Source of the DNA: JAGQNP01 sp038257245
GTDB lineage: Bacteria; Patescibacteriota; Saccharimonadia; Saccharimonadales; JACQNP01
NCBI GenBank assembly: GCA_038257245.1
Contig: JBBSJL010000008.1
Span: 1-33,831, forward strand
Direction: 5' to 3'
Length of the DNA: 33,831 nucleotides
The position numbers and the translations under genes are program-made. The stretch's first letter is position 1. Every line of letters begins with the position of its first letter. The notes beneath the pieces are model-generated. The model saw only the letters and a program-made list of their open reading frames with translations, was not told where the DNA came from and searched no databases. Below are positions 1-7,153 of this stretch, one piece after another.

Positions 1-762
1 CCACCCCCACACAACACACACCTCGCATCCGAGCCCATCGAGACACAGCATGTCGATCTGCTTTTTAAAATAATCAAAGAAAATCCTTCAAAGACGTTGA
101 ACTTTACGTTTACATTTAACAATGTAGCTTCAAGCCCATACTTTCCGTCGGCACGCTATGAAGAAAATGGTTTTGCAATCGGTATGCAACCCACTGATCT
201 TGCAGCCAATTGCGAATCTCTGGATGAATGGCTAATGTCTATGCAGAACTGTTGGCAAGAGATTGCTGAATTGTTTTCAAATGATCCTGAGTTTTTAGGT
301 ATAGACAGCTCAATCGCTCCGATTGGCGGGGGAGATGGCAGCTTTGTATATTTCGTGAAAAAGCTTGGATATAGCTTTGAACAATCAGCTACATCGAGAC
401 TGTATACGACCATCACACATTTCATAAAGGAAAATAATCCAAAACCCATTGGACTATGCGGTATGATGCTACCCTGCTTAGAAGATGACGAATTAGCCGC
501 AGAATATGATCAAGGTAATTTTTCGATCGAACGAAACATATTCTTATCTCTTCACTCAGGTCTTGGAATCGATACCTATCCAATCGGCATAGACGAGAAT
601 CCTGAAAGAGTAGTAGAAATCTTAGAGCTCATCCAAGCTTTGTCGAACAAATACAAAAAACCGCTTTCTACCAGATTTGTGTCAGACGGTAAATCAAAAA
701 TTGGCGATAAGACCAACTTCGAGAATCAATACTTAGCTGACTGCACAGTGCGAGCTTTGTAG
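1..762 (+). CDS. DUF711 (UPF0210) family protein, 3' part
   Basis: The frame is open from base 1, so the gene begins outside the window; the TTG at 97 is only the first start-like codon and is not believable as the true start. About 253 residues remain of a family usually above 400. The C-terminal stretch (GLGIDTYPIG, then KKPLSTRF, then GDKTNFEN and a short TVRAL end) follows the pattern I know for DUF711 proteins: a GLD-P motif, a cluster of basic residues after KPL, and GD-T-F near the end. The biochemical role of the family is not established to my knowledge; it is often encoded beside a small ACT-domain protein, which is not visible here. The gene ends 3 nt before a 31-nt repeat and then a terminator. 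Confidence 0.72.
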   Translation, partial: PPPHNTHLASEPIETQHVDLLFKIIKENPSKTLNFTFTFNNVASSPYFPSARYEENGFAIGMQPTDLAANCESLDEWLMSMQNCWQEIAELFSNDPEFLGIDSSIAPIGGGDGSFVYFVKKLGYSFEQSATSRLYTTITHFIKENNPKPIGLCGMMLPCLEDDELAAEYDQGNFSIERNIFLSLHSGLGIDTYPIGIDENPERVVEILELIQALSNKYKKPLSTRFVSDGKSKIGDKTNFENQYLADCTVRAL

Positions 763-764
763 TT

Positions 765-795
765 TAGTTGCAACAATCATACATACGGCCCTCCA
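765..795 (+). repeat. 31-nt direct repeat, copy 1
   Basis: Starts TAGTTGCAACAATCATACAT and ends CCCTCCA. It matches the copy at 1497-1527 at 27 of 31 positions. It lies between the stop codon of the DUF711 gene and its terminator hairpin. The inner GTTGCAAC is itself a palindrome. Confidence 0.8.
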
Positions 796-814
796 TACCG
801 CTTATGCTTAAAAT

Positions 815-838
815 AGAGGTAATATGCCTCTGTTTTTT
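815..838 (+). terminator. Rho-independent terminator of the DUF711 gene
   Basis: AGAGG (815-819), a 7-nt loop, CCTCT (827-831), then G and six T. A short but classical stem followed by a T run. The T run merges directly into the promoter of the next gene. Confidence 0.65.
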
Positions 839-846
839 GATACAAT
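838..846 (+). promoter_or_regulatory. Extended -10 promoter, DUF2268 gene (leaderless)
   Basis: TGATACAAT: extended TG, one base, then TACAAT at 841-846. The expected start of transcription, seven bases past the hexamer, is base 853, the A of the ATG. No -35 box is visible and no Shine-Dalgarno site fits in the 6-nt gap. Confidence 0.55.
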
Positions 847-852
847 ACAACT

Positions 853-1476
853 ATGTCCACAATTAAACATTACATTGCCAATTCAACAGGTGAATTAAAC
901 AAAATAAAGAATATGATAGCAACTTCATTAAGTGAGGTTATTCCTATTGTTGAAAAAGAACTGAACGCAAACCAGATAGACATTATTTTTATATCTGCTT
1001 CGATGTTGGCAATCCCTGAGTATGGCATTGGCGGAAATTCACCTGGTCCAAATCATATCTATGTTTCTTTTGACCCTAATTCTGACAAAATTACACAAAA
1101 AGGTTTAACCGAAACACTGCTTCACGAAATACACCATTGTATGAGATGGCGAGACCCAGGTTATGGCGATACTTTGGGTGAGGCTATGGTCTCAGAAGGC
1201 CTTGCTTGTCTATATGAAGAGCAACACAGCGGAGAAACCCCGATTTATGCAAAGGTTAATATAAAGGACGAACATATTCAACAAGCTAAGGAATTGTTAG
1301 ATTCAAATAAATACGACCATAGTGAATGGTTCTTTGGCGGTAAAAAAATTGATAGATGGTTTGGCTATACTTACGGATACAATGCCTGTAAGCACTATGC
1401 AAATACAACTAATAAAAATGCATCTGAACTTGTTAGTCTGCCTGCCTACAAAATTTTAAAGGCCTACGTTAAATAA
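853..1476 (+). CDS. DUF2268-type putative zinc protease
   Basis: 207 residues. HEIHH at residues 91-95 is a gluzincin-type HExxH, followed about 20 residues on by GEAMVSEG (residues 109-116), whose glutamates could supply the third zinc ligand. The later WFFGG and WFGYTYGYNAC segments fit the DUF2268 pattern (WxxG, then a GYxxGY motif) of predicted Zn-dependent proteases. No signal peptide or membrane segment is seen, so a cytoplasmic role is inferred; the substrate is unknown. The ATG at 853 has no Shine-Dalgarno site but a -10 box ends 6 nt upstream, so a leaderless message is likely. The gene sits alone between two terminator-like hairpins and two copies of a direct repeat, like a one-gene cassette. 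Confidence 0.75.
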   Translation: MSTIKHYIANSTGELNKIKNMIATSLSEVIPIVEKELNANQIDIIFISASMLAIPEYGIGGNSPGPNHIYVSFDPNSDKITQKGLTETLLHEIHHCMRWRDPGYGDTLGEAMVSEGLACLYEEQHSGETPIYAKVNIKDEHIQQAKELLDSNKYDHSEWFFGGKKIDRWFGYTYGYNACKHYANTTNKNASELVSLPAYKILKAYVK

Positions 1477-1496
1477 TTCTTTGCTTAACCGCAGTC

Positions 1497-1527
1497 TAGT
1501 TGCAATAACCATACATAGGTCCCTCCA
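1497..1527 (+). repeat. 31-nt direct repeat, copy 2
   Basis: Starts TAGTTGCAATAACCATACAT and ends CCCTCCA; four substitutions against copy 1 (765-795), no gaps. It lies 20 nt after the DUF2268 stop codon and its last bases run into the following hairpin. Confidence 0.8.
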
Positions 1528-1562
1528 AATAAAGCGCCCCACAAAAGCGGGGTGTTATTTGG
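1525..1562. terminator. Long hairpin between the DUF2268 gene and serC
   Basis: CCAAATAA (1525-1532) pairs with TTATTTGG (1555-1562) and, inside it, CCCC (1537-1540) with GGGG (1549-1552); a small internal loop separates the two stems. No strong T run follows the + strand arm beyond the stem itself, so it may act as a terminator in both directions or as a 3' stabilising hairpin. Confidence 0.55.
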
Positions 1563-1571
1563 CAGATTGGA

Positions 1572-1601
1572 TTGACCGCTTAAGCACAGTTGACGTAACA
1601 T
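1572..1601 (+). promoter_or_regulatory. serC-serA promoter
   Basis: TTGACC (1572-1577), 18-bp spacer, TAACAT (1596-1601). Predicted start near 1608. A strong Shine-Dalgarno AAGGAGAT at 1613-1620 precedes the ATG at 1623, so this unit has a short ordinary leader, unlike many others here. Confidence 0.5.
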
Positions 1602-1622
1602 AAATACAAACCAAGGAGATAT

Positions 1623-2693
1623 ATGAAACTGTATAATTTTAATGCTGGACCTAGTATTTTGCCAGACATTGCACTCAAGCGCACGGCAGATGCCATCAAC
1701 GACCTAGACAAAAGTGGGCTTTCTTTGCTAGAAATATCACACCGTAGCAGTGAGTTTGAAGCAATATTTTCTGAGGCAGAATCATTACTTAGAGAACTGT
1801 TAAATGTTCCGTTTGGTTACAAGGTTTTGTTTCTAGGCGGCGGCGCAAGTACCCAGTTCTTCGTCGCGCCATATAATTTGCTTGATCAAAAAGCCGTATA
1901 TTTAGAAACCGGAGCTTGGGCTAAAAAAGCAATCGAAGAAGCAGCCCATTTTGGTGATGTAGACGTAATAGCATCATCGGCTGACAAAAACTATAGTTAC
2001 ATCCCAAAAGGTTATGAAATTCCCAAAAACGCAGATTATTTTCATATTACGACCAACAATACGATCTTTGGCACAGAATTACATACGGACATAGATAGCC
2101 CAATACCACTTGTGGCTGACATGTCATCAGATATTCTGAGTAGACCAGTAGATATTAGTAAATATGCATTGATTTACGGGGGAGCGCAAAAAAATATGGG
2201 CCCAGCCGGTGTATCATTCGTGATTATCCGCGAAGATGTGCTCGGTAGTGTGAAGAGACGCATACCAAAAATGATAGATTATCGTACACATATTGAACAC
2301 AATTCCCTATATAACACCCCACCGGTCGCATCTATTTATACTTTACGAGAGGTTCTTAAGTGGGTTAAAGACTCAGGGGGTGTTCCTGAAATGTATAAAA
2401 GAAACAAAGCCAAAGCTAAACTACTATATGACGAAATTGATAGTAACAAGTTATTTGAGGGTACAGCCAAGAAAGAAGATAGATCACTTATGAACGTCTG
2501 TTTTGTTATGAACAAAAAATTTGAAAAACTAGACAATGCATTCCATGACTCTACTATTGAACAGGGTATGATAGGTCTCAAGGGCCATCGTTCGGTAGGT
2601 GGATTCAGAGCTTCTATTTATAATGCAATGCCACTAGGCAGTGTTAAGGCGCTCGTTGACTGTATGAAAAAATTTGAAAAGGAGAATTCATGA
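1623..2693 (+). CDS. serC: Phosphoserine aminotransferase
   Basis: 356 residues, the usual SerC length. It converts 3-phosphohydroxypyruvate and glutamate to phosphoserine and 2-oxoglutarate with PLP. The N-terminus NFNAGPS is the family signature, ISHRSSEF and FLGGGAS follow, and GAQKN carries the PLP lysine (K190). The end GHRSVGGFRASIYNAMP is also typical. Cytoplasmic. The start is fixed by AAGGAGAT 2 nt upstream of the 5' side of the ATG region. The TGA stop overlaps the ATG of serA by four bases, so the two are translationally coupled. Serine synthesis is uncommon in Patescibacteria, which usually import amino acids. SerB phosphatase is not in the window. Confidence 0.95.
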   Translation: MKLYNFNAGPSILPDIALKRTADAINDLDKSGLSLLEISHRSSEFEAIFSEAESLLRELLNVPFGYKVLFLGGGASTQFFVAPYNLLDQKAVYLETGAWAKKAIEEAAHFGDVDVIASSADKNYSYIPKGYEIPKNADYFHITTNNTIFGTELHTDIDSPIPLVADMSSDILSRPVDISKYALIYGGAQKNMGPAGVSFVIIREDVLGSVKRRIPKMIDYRTHIEHNSLYNTPPVASIYTLREVLKWVKDSGGVPEMYKRNKAKAKLLYDEIDSNKLFEGTAKKEDRSLMNVCFVMNKKFEKLDNAFHDSTIEQGMIGLKGHRSVGGFRASIYNAMPLGSVKALVDCMKKFEKENS

Positions 2694-3613
2694 AAACAGT
2701 ACTTCTGGCTACTCAAAAACCTTTTTCTGAAGATACGGTTAATGGAATACGTACTACGCTAGAAGAAGCAGGGTACAAATTAGAACTACTAGAAAGCTAT
2801 AAAGAACAATCCGACTTAGTTGCGGCAGTAAAAAACGTAACCGGGATAATTGTTAGAAGCGACAAAGTAACCAAAGAGGTTATTGAAAATGCACCTAACA
2901 TAAAGATTGTTGTCAGAGCAGGGGCTGGGTATGACAATCTTGATTTAGATGCTTGCACGGCTAACGGAGTTGTAGCTATGAATACCCCGGGGCAGAATAG
3001 TAACGCCGTAGCGGAACTAGTAATCGGACTGATGATTTATGGTAATCGCAATTTCTATACTCCAGGAACAGGATCCGAATTAAAGGGAAGGTCACTTGGC
3101 CTGCATGCATATGGCAACGTAGGAAAGCTTGTCGCACGACACGCAAATGGACTCGGGATGAAAGTTTACGCTTATGATCCTTTTGTCTCTGCAGAAACAA
3201 TTCAAAAGGACAACGTTCAGGTTGTTAACAAGCTTGAAGAACTCTACGCAAGTTGTAATTATGTTTCTTTGCACATACCAGCGTTGCCTGACACCGTAGG
3301 CTCAATAGATTACGAATTAATATCCAAAATGCCGATCAGGGCAATGCTAATTAATACAGCTCGAAAAGAAGTTATTGATGAAGAAGATCTTATGAAAGTT
3401 CTAAAAGAGAGAACAGATATCAAATACTTAACAGATGTTATGCCGGGTAACTACGATGAACTACACAGTCAATGTCCGGACCAGGTTTTTGCTACACCAA
3501 AGAAACTTGGGGCCGAAACAGCCGAGGCAAACTACGCAGCTGGGTTAGCGGCAGCAAACCAAATTGTAAATTACCTAAAAACTGGCGATAAAACTTTCCA
3601 ACTCAATATGTAA
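2690..3613 (+). CDS. serA: D-3-phosphoglycerate dehydrogenase, short form
   Basis: 307 residues: the two-domain dehydrogenase body without the C-terminal ACT regulatory domain, so no serine feedback through ACT. It oxidises 3-phosphoglycerate with NAD. The nucleotide-binding turn is LGLHAYGNVG (residues 136-145), with alanine where the first glycine of GxGxxG is usual. R225 in NTARKEV is the substrate arginine. Where most relatives have TPHxGA with the catalytic histidine, this one has TPKKLGAETAEAN (from 269), that is lysine and one extra residue. I recall the same lysine form in the Entamoeba/Bacteroides type of this enzyme, so it is probably active. ATG overlaps serC by 4 nt and has AAGGAG upstream. 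Confidence 0.9.
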   Translation: MKTVLLATQKPFSEDTVNGIRTTLEEAGYKLELLESYKEQSDLVAAVKNVTGIIVRSDKVTKEVIENAPNIKIVVRAGAGYDNLDLDACTANGVVAMNTPGQNSNAVAELVIGLMIYGNRNFYTPGTGSELKGRSLGLHAYGNVGKLVARHANGLGMKVYAYDPFVSAETIQKDNVQVVNKLEELYASCNYVSLHIPALPDTVGSIDYELISKMPIRAMLINTARKEVIDEEDLMKVLKERTDIKYLTDVMPGNYDELHSQCPDQVFATPKKLGAETAEANYAAGLAAANQIVNYLKTGDKTFQLNM

Positions 3614-3617
3614 GTAA

Positions 3618-3641
3618 CTATTTGCTCATGCTTGCAAATAG
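3618..3641. repeat. Perfect 8-bp inverted repeat downstream of serA
   Basis: CTATTTGC (3618-3625) and GCAAATAG (3634-3641) are exact inverted copies around the 8-nt centre TCATGCTT. No T run follows, so it is a poor rho-independent terminator. It overlaps the 15-nt motif shared with the promoter region at 29770 and is more likely a binding site or both. Confidence 0.6.
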
Positions 3642-3659
3642 TCGCCAAGTGAATTAAAT
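3622..3659 (+). promoter_or_regulatory. comEC promoter with shared 15-nt motif
   Basis: TTGCTCATGCTTGCA at 3622-3636 is identical to 29770-29784 and in both places exactly 30 nt separate it from the ATG. TTGCAA (3632-3637) can serve as -35 and TTAAAT (3654-3659) as -10 with 16 bp between. Predicted start at 3666, one base before the ATG at 3667. The motif contains TTGC twice, 10 bp apart. Confidence 0.6.
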
Positions 3660-3666
3660 AGTATAT

Positions 3667-5112
3667 ATGAGTGCAAGACGCTCGTATAGACGAACAACTA
3701 TTCTAATGATTGGGTGTGTTGGTTTATTGGTGGGCTTGGCATTTACTCGGTTTGGCAACGAACTATCAACAACATGGCTATTAGTACTGTCACCTATGTT
3801 ATTTGTGGTCCTTCCCAGGAAAGATGTGTTTACTATATTTTCTGTTTTTGCATTGATGTTTGTAATTGGGCACATAAGAGGCCAATCATTCATGACCAGT
3901 CTGTCGCCTTACCAGGAATTGAACGGGAAAAAGGTAACAATATTAGCGGTGGCAGACACTGATGCGCAGTACAACGATAGAAAGCAGTTTGAGTTCGAAG
4001 TTACAAAAATTAATATTGTTGAACCCAAATACGGAAAAGTCGTGGGCAAAATGAAGATAGCCGGATTTGGTATTAACTCAGTTTTCAAAGGCGATAATCT
4101 ACACATAGAAGGCAAGCTGTATCAAACACGGGGTTCGAAACAGGCGAGTATTGGGTTTGCAACAATTGGTTTAGAATCAAGAAATGATTCTGCAATTGAC
4201 AAGGCCAGACGCGAATTTGCAGCTGGTGTTAGTAATGTTTTGCCTGATCCGCAAGCCCCGTTTGGGCTTGGGTTACTAATTGGCCAAAAGACAACATTGG
4301 GGGAAGATGCAACTGCATGGCTGTCCATGGTTGGACTAACACATATAATCGCTGTATCGGGCTATAACCTAACCATAATCGTAAGGTTTGTGCATAGAAT
4401 ATTCGGGAAACGATCAAGATACCAGACTGTATTGTATGCATTCGTAATAATTGGACTGTTTTTACTCACAACTGGGTTTAGTGCGTCGATTGTGCGTGCT
4501 GCAATAGTTTGTGGGCTGAGCCTGGTTGCCTGGTATTACGGCCGAAAGTTTAAACCATTACTAATATTGTTATTAACGGCCGCCATTACAGCTTTTTGGT
4601 ACCCAGTCTACCTGTGGTCTGATATCGGATGGTATTTATCATTCTTAGCGTTTTTTGGGGTGCTGATACTCGCTCCACTAATTACTATCAGACTTTTTAG
4701 GCGACAACCAAAACCGTTAACATCGGCCGTAATAGAAAGCTTTTGTGCACAGCTTATGACAGCACCACTTATTATGTATATTTTTGGCCAGTTTTCAACG
4801 GTATCACTAGTGAGCAATATGCTTGTAGTAGTATTGATACCTTTAGCGATGCTGTTTACATTAATGGCTGGGATAGCAGGTATGATAAATCCTGCAGGGC
4901 TTGCAGTTTTGGCTTTGCCAGCTAAAATCCTTCTTTCGTATATATTGTACGTAGCTTACATTTTGTCCCAAATACCACATTCAGTTGTAGATGTCGGGAT
5001 ATCAGTACTCGCGATGAGCGTATTTTACGCAGCAATTATCATAATCACCATGACTCTTTGGTCAAAAACAAAAGATAATCATGATATAATAACAGATGAA
5101 ACATTGATATAA
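3667..5112 (+). CDS. comEC: ComEC/Rec2 DNA-uptake channel without nuclease-like domain
   Basis: 481 residues, membrane. ComEC carries single-stranded DNA across the cytoplasmic membrane during natural transformation. Two or three N-terminal membrane segments, then an extracellular OB-like region (about 80-160; NGKKVTILAVADTD, KGDNLHIEGKLY), then the polytopic Competence domain from about 190 with the family motif GLTHIIAVSGYNL (about 222-234). Full-length ComEC proteins are usually 700 to 800 residues with a C-terminal metallo-beta-lactamase domain; this one stops after the membrane core. It has no Shine-Dalgarno site and a promoter that predicts a nearly leaderless mRNA. The pilus island, recA and ruv genes nearby support a transformation role. 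Confidence 0.9.
   Translation: MSARRSYRRTTILMIGCVGLLVGLAFTRFGNELSTTWLLVLSPMLFVVLPRKDVFTIFSVFALMFVIGHIRGQSFMTSLSPYQELNGKKVTILAVADTDAQYNDRKQFEFEVTKINIVEPKYGKVVGKMKIAGFGINSVFKGDNLHIEGKLYQTRGSKQASIGFATIGLESRNDSAIDKARREFAAGVSNVLPDPQAPFGLGLLIGQKTTLGEDATAWLSMVGLTHIIAVSGYNLTIIVRFVHRIFGKRSRYQTVLYAFVIIGLFLLTTGFSASIVRAAIVCGLSLVAWYYGRKFKPLLILLLTAAITAFWYPVYLWSDIGWYLSFLAFFGVLILAPLITIRLFRRQPKPLTSAVIESFCAQLMTAPLIMYIFGQFSTVSLVSNMLVVVLIPLAMLFTLMAGIAGMINPAGLAVLALPAKILLSYILYVAYILSQIPHSVVDVGISVLAMSVFYAAIIIITMTLWSKTKDNHDIITDETLI
5082..5090 (+). promoter_or_regulatory. yebC promoter inside the end of comEC
   Basis: TGATATAAT: extended -10 with a perfect TATAAT (5085-5090). Predicted start near 5097 gives a leader of about 33 nt with CGGAG as Shine-Dalgarno before the ATG at 5130. 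No good -35 is seen. Confidence 0.5.
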
Positions 5113-5129
5113 ACGGAGCAAAGAATATC

Positions 5130-5861
5130 ATGTCTGGACACTCAAAATGGGAGACAATCAAACGACAAAAGGGCGCTAACGATGCTAAAAGAGGAGCGAT
5201 ATTTACCAAATTAGGTAACGCAATCGCACTCGCTGCACGTTCAGGGGTTGATCCTGATATGAACTTTGCTCTTAGAATGGCTATTGATAAAGGCAAAGCT
5301 GCCAACATGCCCAATGCAAATATTCAGAAAGCAATTGACCGTGGATCAGGCAAATTGGGTGGAGAGCAAATCCAGGAAGTATTGTATGAGGGTTACGGTC
5401 CCGGTGGAGTGGCTGTTTTAGTAGAGTGTGCCACAGATAACGTTAATCGGACGTATCCGGAGGTTAGGCTGGCGTTTAGTAAACATGGGGGGAATATTGC
5501 CGAAAAGGGAGCTGTGGCGTTTCAGTTTGAACGAAAAGGCGTCATAAGAGCACGAGGAAGTGGAGATGACTTCATGTTAACAGCACTTGATGCAGGTGCC
5601 GAAGACGTAATAGAAGAAGGTTCGGAGTCAGTAATTTATACCAGTCCAAAAGATTTGCCAAAAGTTAGGGATAATCTTAAAGAGTCAGAGATTGAGGTTT
5701 TGGAAGCTAATTTAACATTCGTTGCGAATAATACGGTTGATATTTCTGACCGAGATACAGCTGGCAAAATAATGAGGATGATGGACGCCTTAGAAGATCT
5801 TGATGATGTAACAACAACTCATGTTAACTTCGAAATTCCCGAAGAATTGTTGGCAGCATAG
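5130..5861 (+). CDS. yebC: YebC/PmpR (TACO1) family protein
   Basis: 243 residues, the family norm. Starts with the signature MSGHSKWETIKRQKG and contains AKRGAIFTKLGN, the alpha-helical N-terminal domain, then YEGYGPGGVAVLVECATDN (about residue 85) and the alternating alpha/beta body. Members act as transcription regulators, and recent work also links them to relieving ribosome stalling at proline stretches. Cytoplasmic. YebC often neighbours ruvC in many bacteria, as here (one gene between). The TAG stop shares one base with the GTG start of the next gene. Confidence 0.95.
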   Translation: MSGHSKWETIKRQKGANDAKRGAIFTKLGNAIALAARSGVDPDMNFALRMAIDKGKAANMPNANIQKAIDRGSGKLGGEQIQEVLYEGYGPGGVAVLVECATDNVNRTYPEVRLAFSKHGGNIAEKGAVAFQFERKGVIRARGSGDDFMLTALDAGAEDVIEEGSESVIYTSPKDLPKVRDNLKESEIEVLEANLTFVANNTVDISDRDTAGKIMRMMDALEDLDDVTTTHVNFEIPEELLAA

Positions 5862-6640
5862 TGGCATACGAAAATGAGCTGAATTTTGCAAAAGAACTTG
5901 CTGAGGTAGCAGGTAATACAATGAAAAAATATTATCGAACGCCAGATATAAGTTCGAGTAAAGAAGACGGTAGTCCGGTTACAAAAGCCGATCTTGAAAT
6001 TAACAGGATTTTGATAGACAAAGTCAAAGAAACCTTTCCTACCCATGGAGTACTGGGTGAAGAAGAGAGCTACAAACCTGACAGGTCTGATCTGTGGGTC
6101 TGTGACCCGATTGATGGAACTATGTCGTATATAAATCATGTTCCGACTAGTATGTTTTCATTGGCATTTGTAGTTGATGGCAATCCCGTTATTGGTGTGG
6201 CATTTAACCCCTGGGTGGATGATATATATATTGCTAGTGAAGGCATGGGAGCGTATAGAAACGGTGAGAAAATCTTCGTTGCAAAATCCCCAATGAGTGT
6301 GGATCAGCAGGTAAACGTCATCGGGAGTTGTCATATAACCGAGCAAGTTGATAACTGGAAGCGACCAGATTATATACCTGGATTCGTTCATCATTGCCAT
6401 GGAATTGTATTTAAACTGTGCATGGTCGCCGAAGGGTCGTTTAACGGTCAGGTATTCGAACCCGGTAATGCTCATGACGTTGCCGCCACAGCTTGTATTA
6501 TTAGAGAGGCGGGTGGAAAAGTCACTGATCTTGATGGGAACGAGCAAAAATATAGCCAACAAACAAATGGTTTTGTGGCAAGTGATGGTTTAATGCACGA
6601 TGCGCTGATAACAATGGTAAAAGATTCTAGAGCGTTATGA
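5861..6640 (+). CDS. Inositol-monophosphatase family phosphatase
   Basis: 259 residues; Mg-dependent phosphatase of the FIG/IMPase superfamily, cytoplasmic. GEEES (66-70), DPIDGT (82-87, metal ligands D82 and D85) and AHDVAATACIIREAGG (204-219, ligand D206) are the three metal-site motifs; the usual tryptophan of WDxAA is histidine here. The substrate cannot be told from sequence: inositol phosphate, histidinol phosphate, fructose bisphosphate or PAP are all possible. GTG start, chosen because it overlaps the yebC stop by one base and the alignment to the family begins there. It is inserted between yebC and ruvC; its stop overlaps the ruvC ATG by four bases. Confidence 0.88.
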   Translation: MAYENELNFAKELAEVAGNTMKKYYRTPDISSSKEDGSPVTKADLEINRILIDKVKETFPTHGVLGEEESYKPDRSDLWVCDPIDGTMSYINHVPTSMFSLAFVVDGNPVIGVAFNPWVDDIYIASEGMGAYRNGEKIFVAKSPMSVDQQVNVIGSCHITEQVDNWKRPDYIPGFVHHCHGIVFKLCMVAEGSFNGQVFEPGNAHDVAATACIIREAGGKVTDLDGNEQKYSQQTNGFVASDGLMHDALITMVKDSRAL

Positions 6641-7107
6641 GAATTATTGGGATAGATCCTGGTACTGGGATTTTAGGATTTGGTATTGTCGACTATGACA
6701 AGGGTAAGTTGTCCCTAGTTGACGGCGGCGTGATCAGAACCCCAGTAAAAGAAGACGACAGCGTAAGATTGGAAACAATATATGACGAACTCCACACACT
6801 TATTACCGAACATAAACCTAGTGTTATGTCTGTTGAAAAACTATTTTTTGCCCAGAATGTAACAACCGCGATGACGGTCGCTCAAGCTAGAGGTGTTGTT
6901 TTACTTTGTGGCAAACAACATAAGCTCGACCTCTTTGAATACACTCCACTGCAAATCAAACAAGCGCTGACAGGATATGGTAGAGCCGAGAAAAAGCAAA
7001 TCCAAGAAATGGTAAAAGTTATTTTGGGCCTCAAGCAAGTACCCAAGCCCGATGATTGTGCTGATGCACTAGCAGCAGCTATTTGCCACAGCATGACTAC
7101 AAGATAA
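6637..7107 (+). CDS. ruvC: Holliday junction resolvase
   Basis: 156 residues. RuvC cuts Holliday junctions as a dimer after RuvAB branch migration. All four catalytic acids are present: D7 in GIDPGTG, E67 in SVEKLFF, and D140 and D143 in PDDCADALA. The ATG overlaps the stop of the phosphatase gene by four bases (ATGA), so translation is probably coupled. It is followed by a 46-nt gap with its own promoter before ruvA. Confidence 0.96.
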   Translation: MRIIGIDPGTGILGFGIVDYDKGKLSLVDGGVIRTPVKEDDSVRLETIYDELHTLITEHKPSVMSVEKLFFAQNVTTAMTVAQARGVVLLCGKQHKLDLFEYTPLQIKQALTGYGRAEKKQIQEMVKVILGLKQVPKPDDCADALAAAICHSMTTR

Positions 7108-7138
7108 CGGGATAGTTTTAGATTATCTAACACTGGTA

Positions 7139-7147
7139 TGAGATAAT
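7139..7147 (+). promoter_or_regulatory. ruvAB promoter, extended -10 (leaderless)
   Basis: TGAGATAAT with GATAAT at 7142-7147; predicted start at 7154, the A of the ruvA ATG. The -10 lies inside the perfect 10-bp palindrome GATAATTATC (7142-7151), and a second palindrome TAGATTATCTA sits just upstream at 7119-7129, where the -35 would be. Either may be an operator. Confidence 0.5.
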
Positions 7148-7153
7148 TATCAT

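Noticed and set aside
1483..1527. Integron attC-like site at the repeat
   Set aside because: GCTTAAC fits the RYYYAAC core, but there is no GTTRRRY partner in order and no attC-type folding; no integrase in the window.
6158..6562. 134-codon open frame on the - strand
   Set aside because: Lies wholly opposite the IMPase-family gene, whose motifs are convincing; no ribosome site and no recognisable product.
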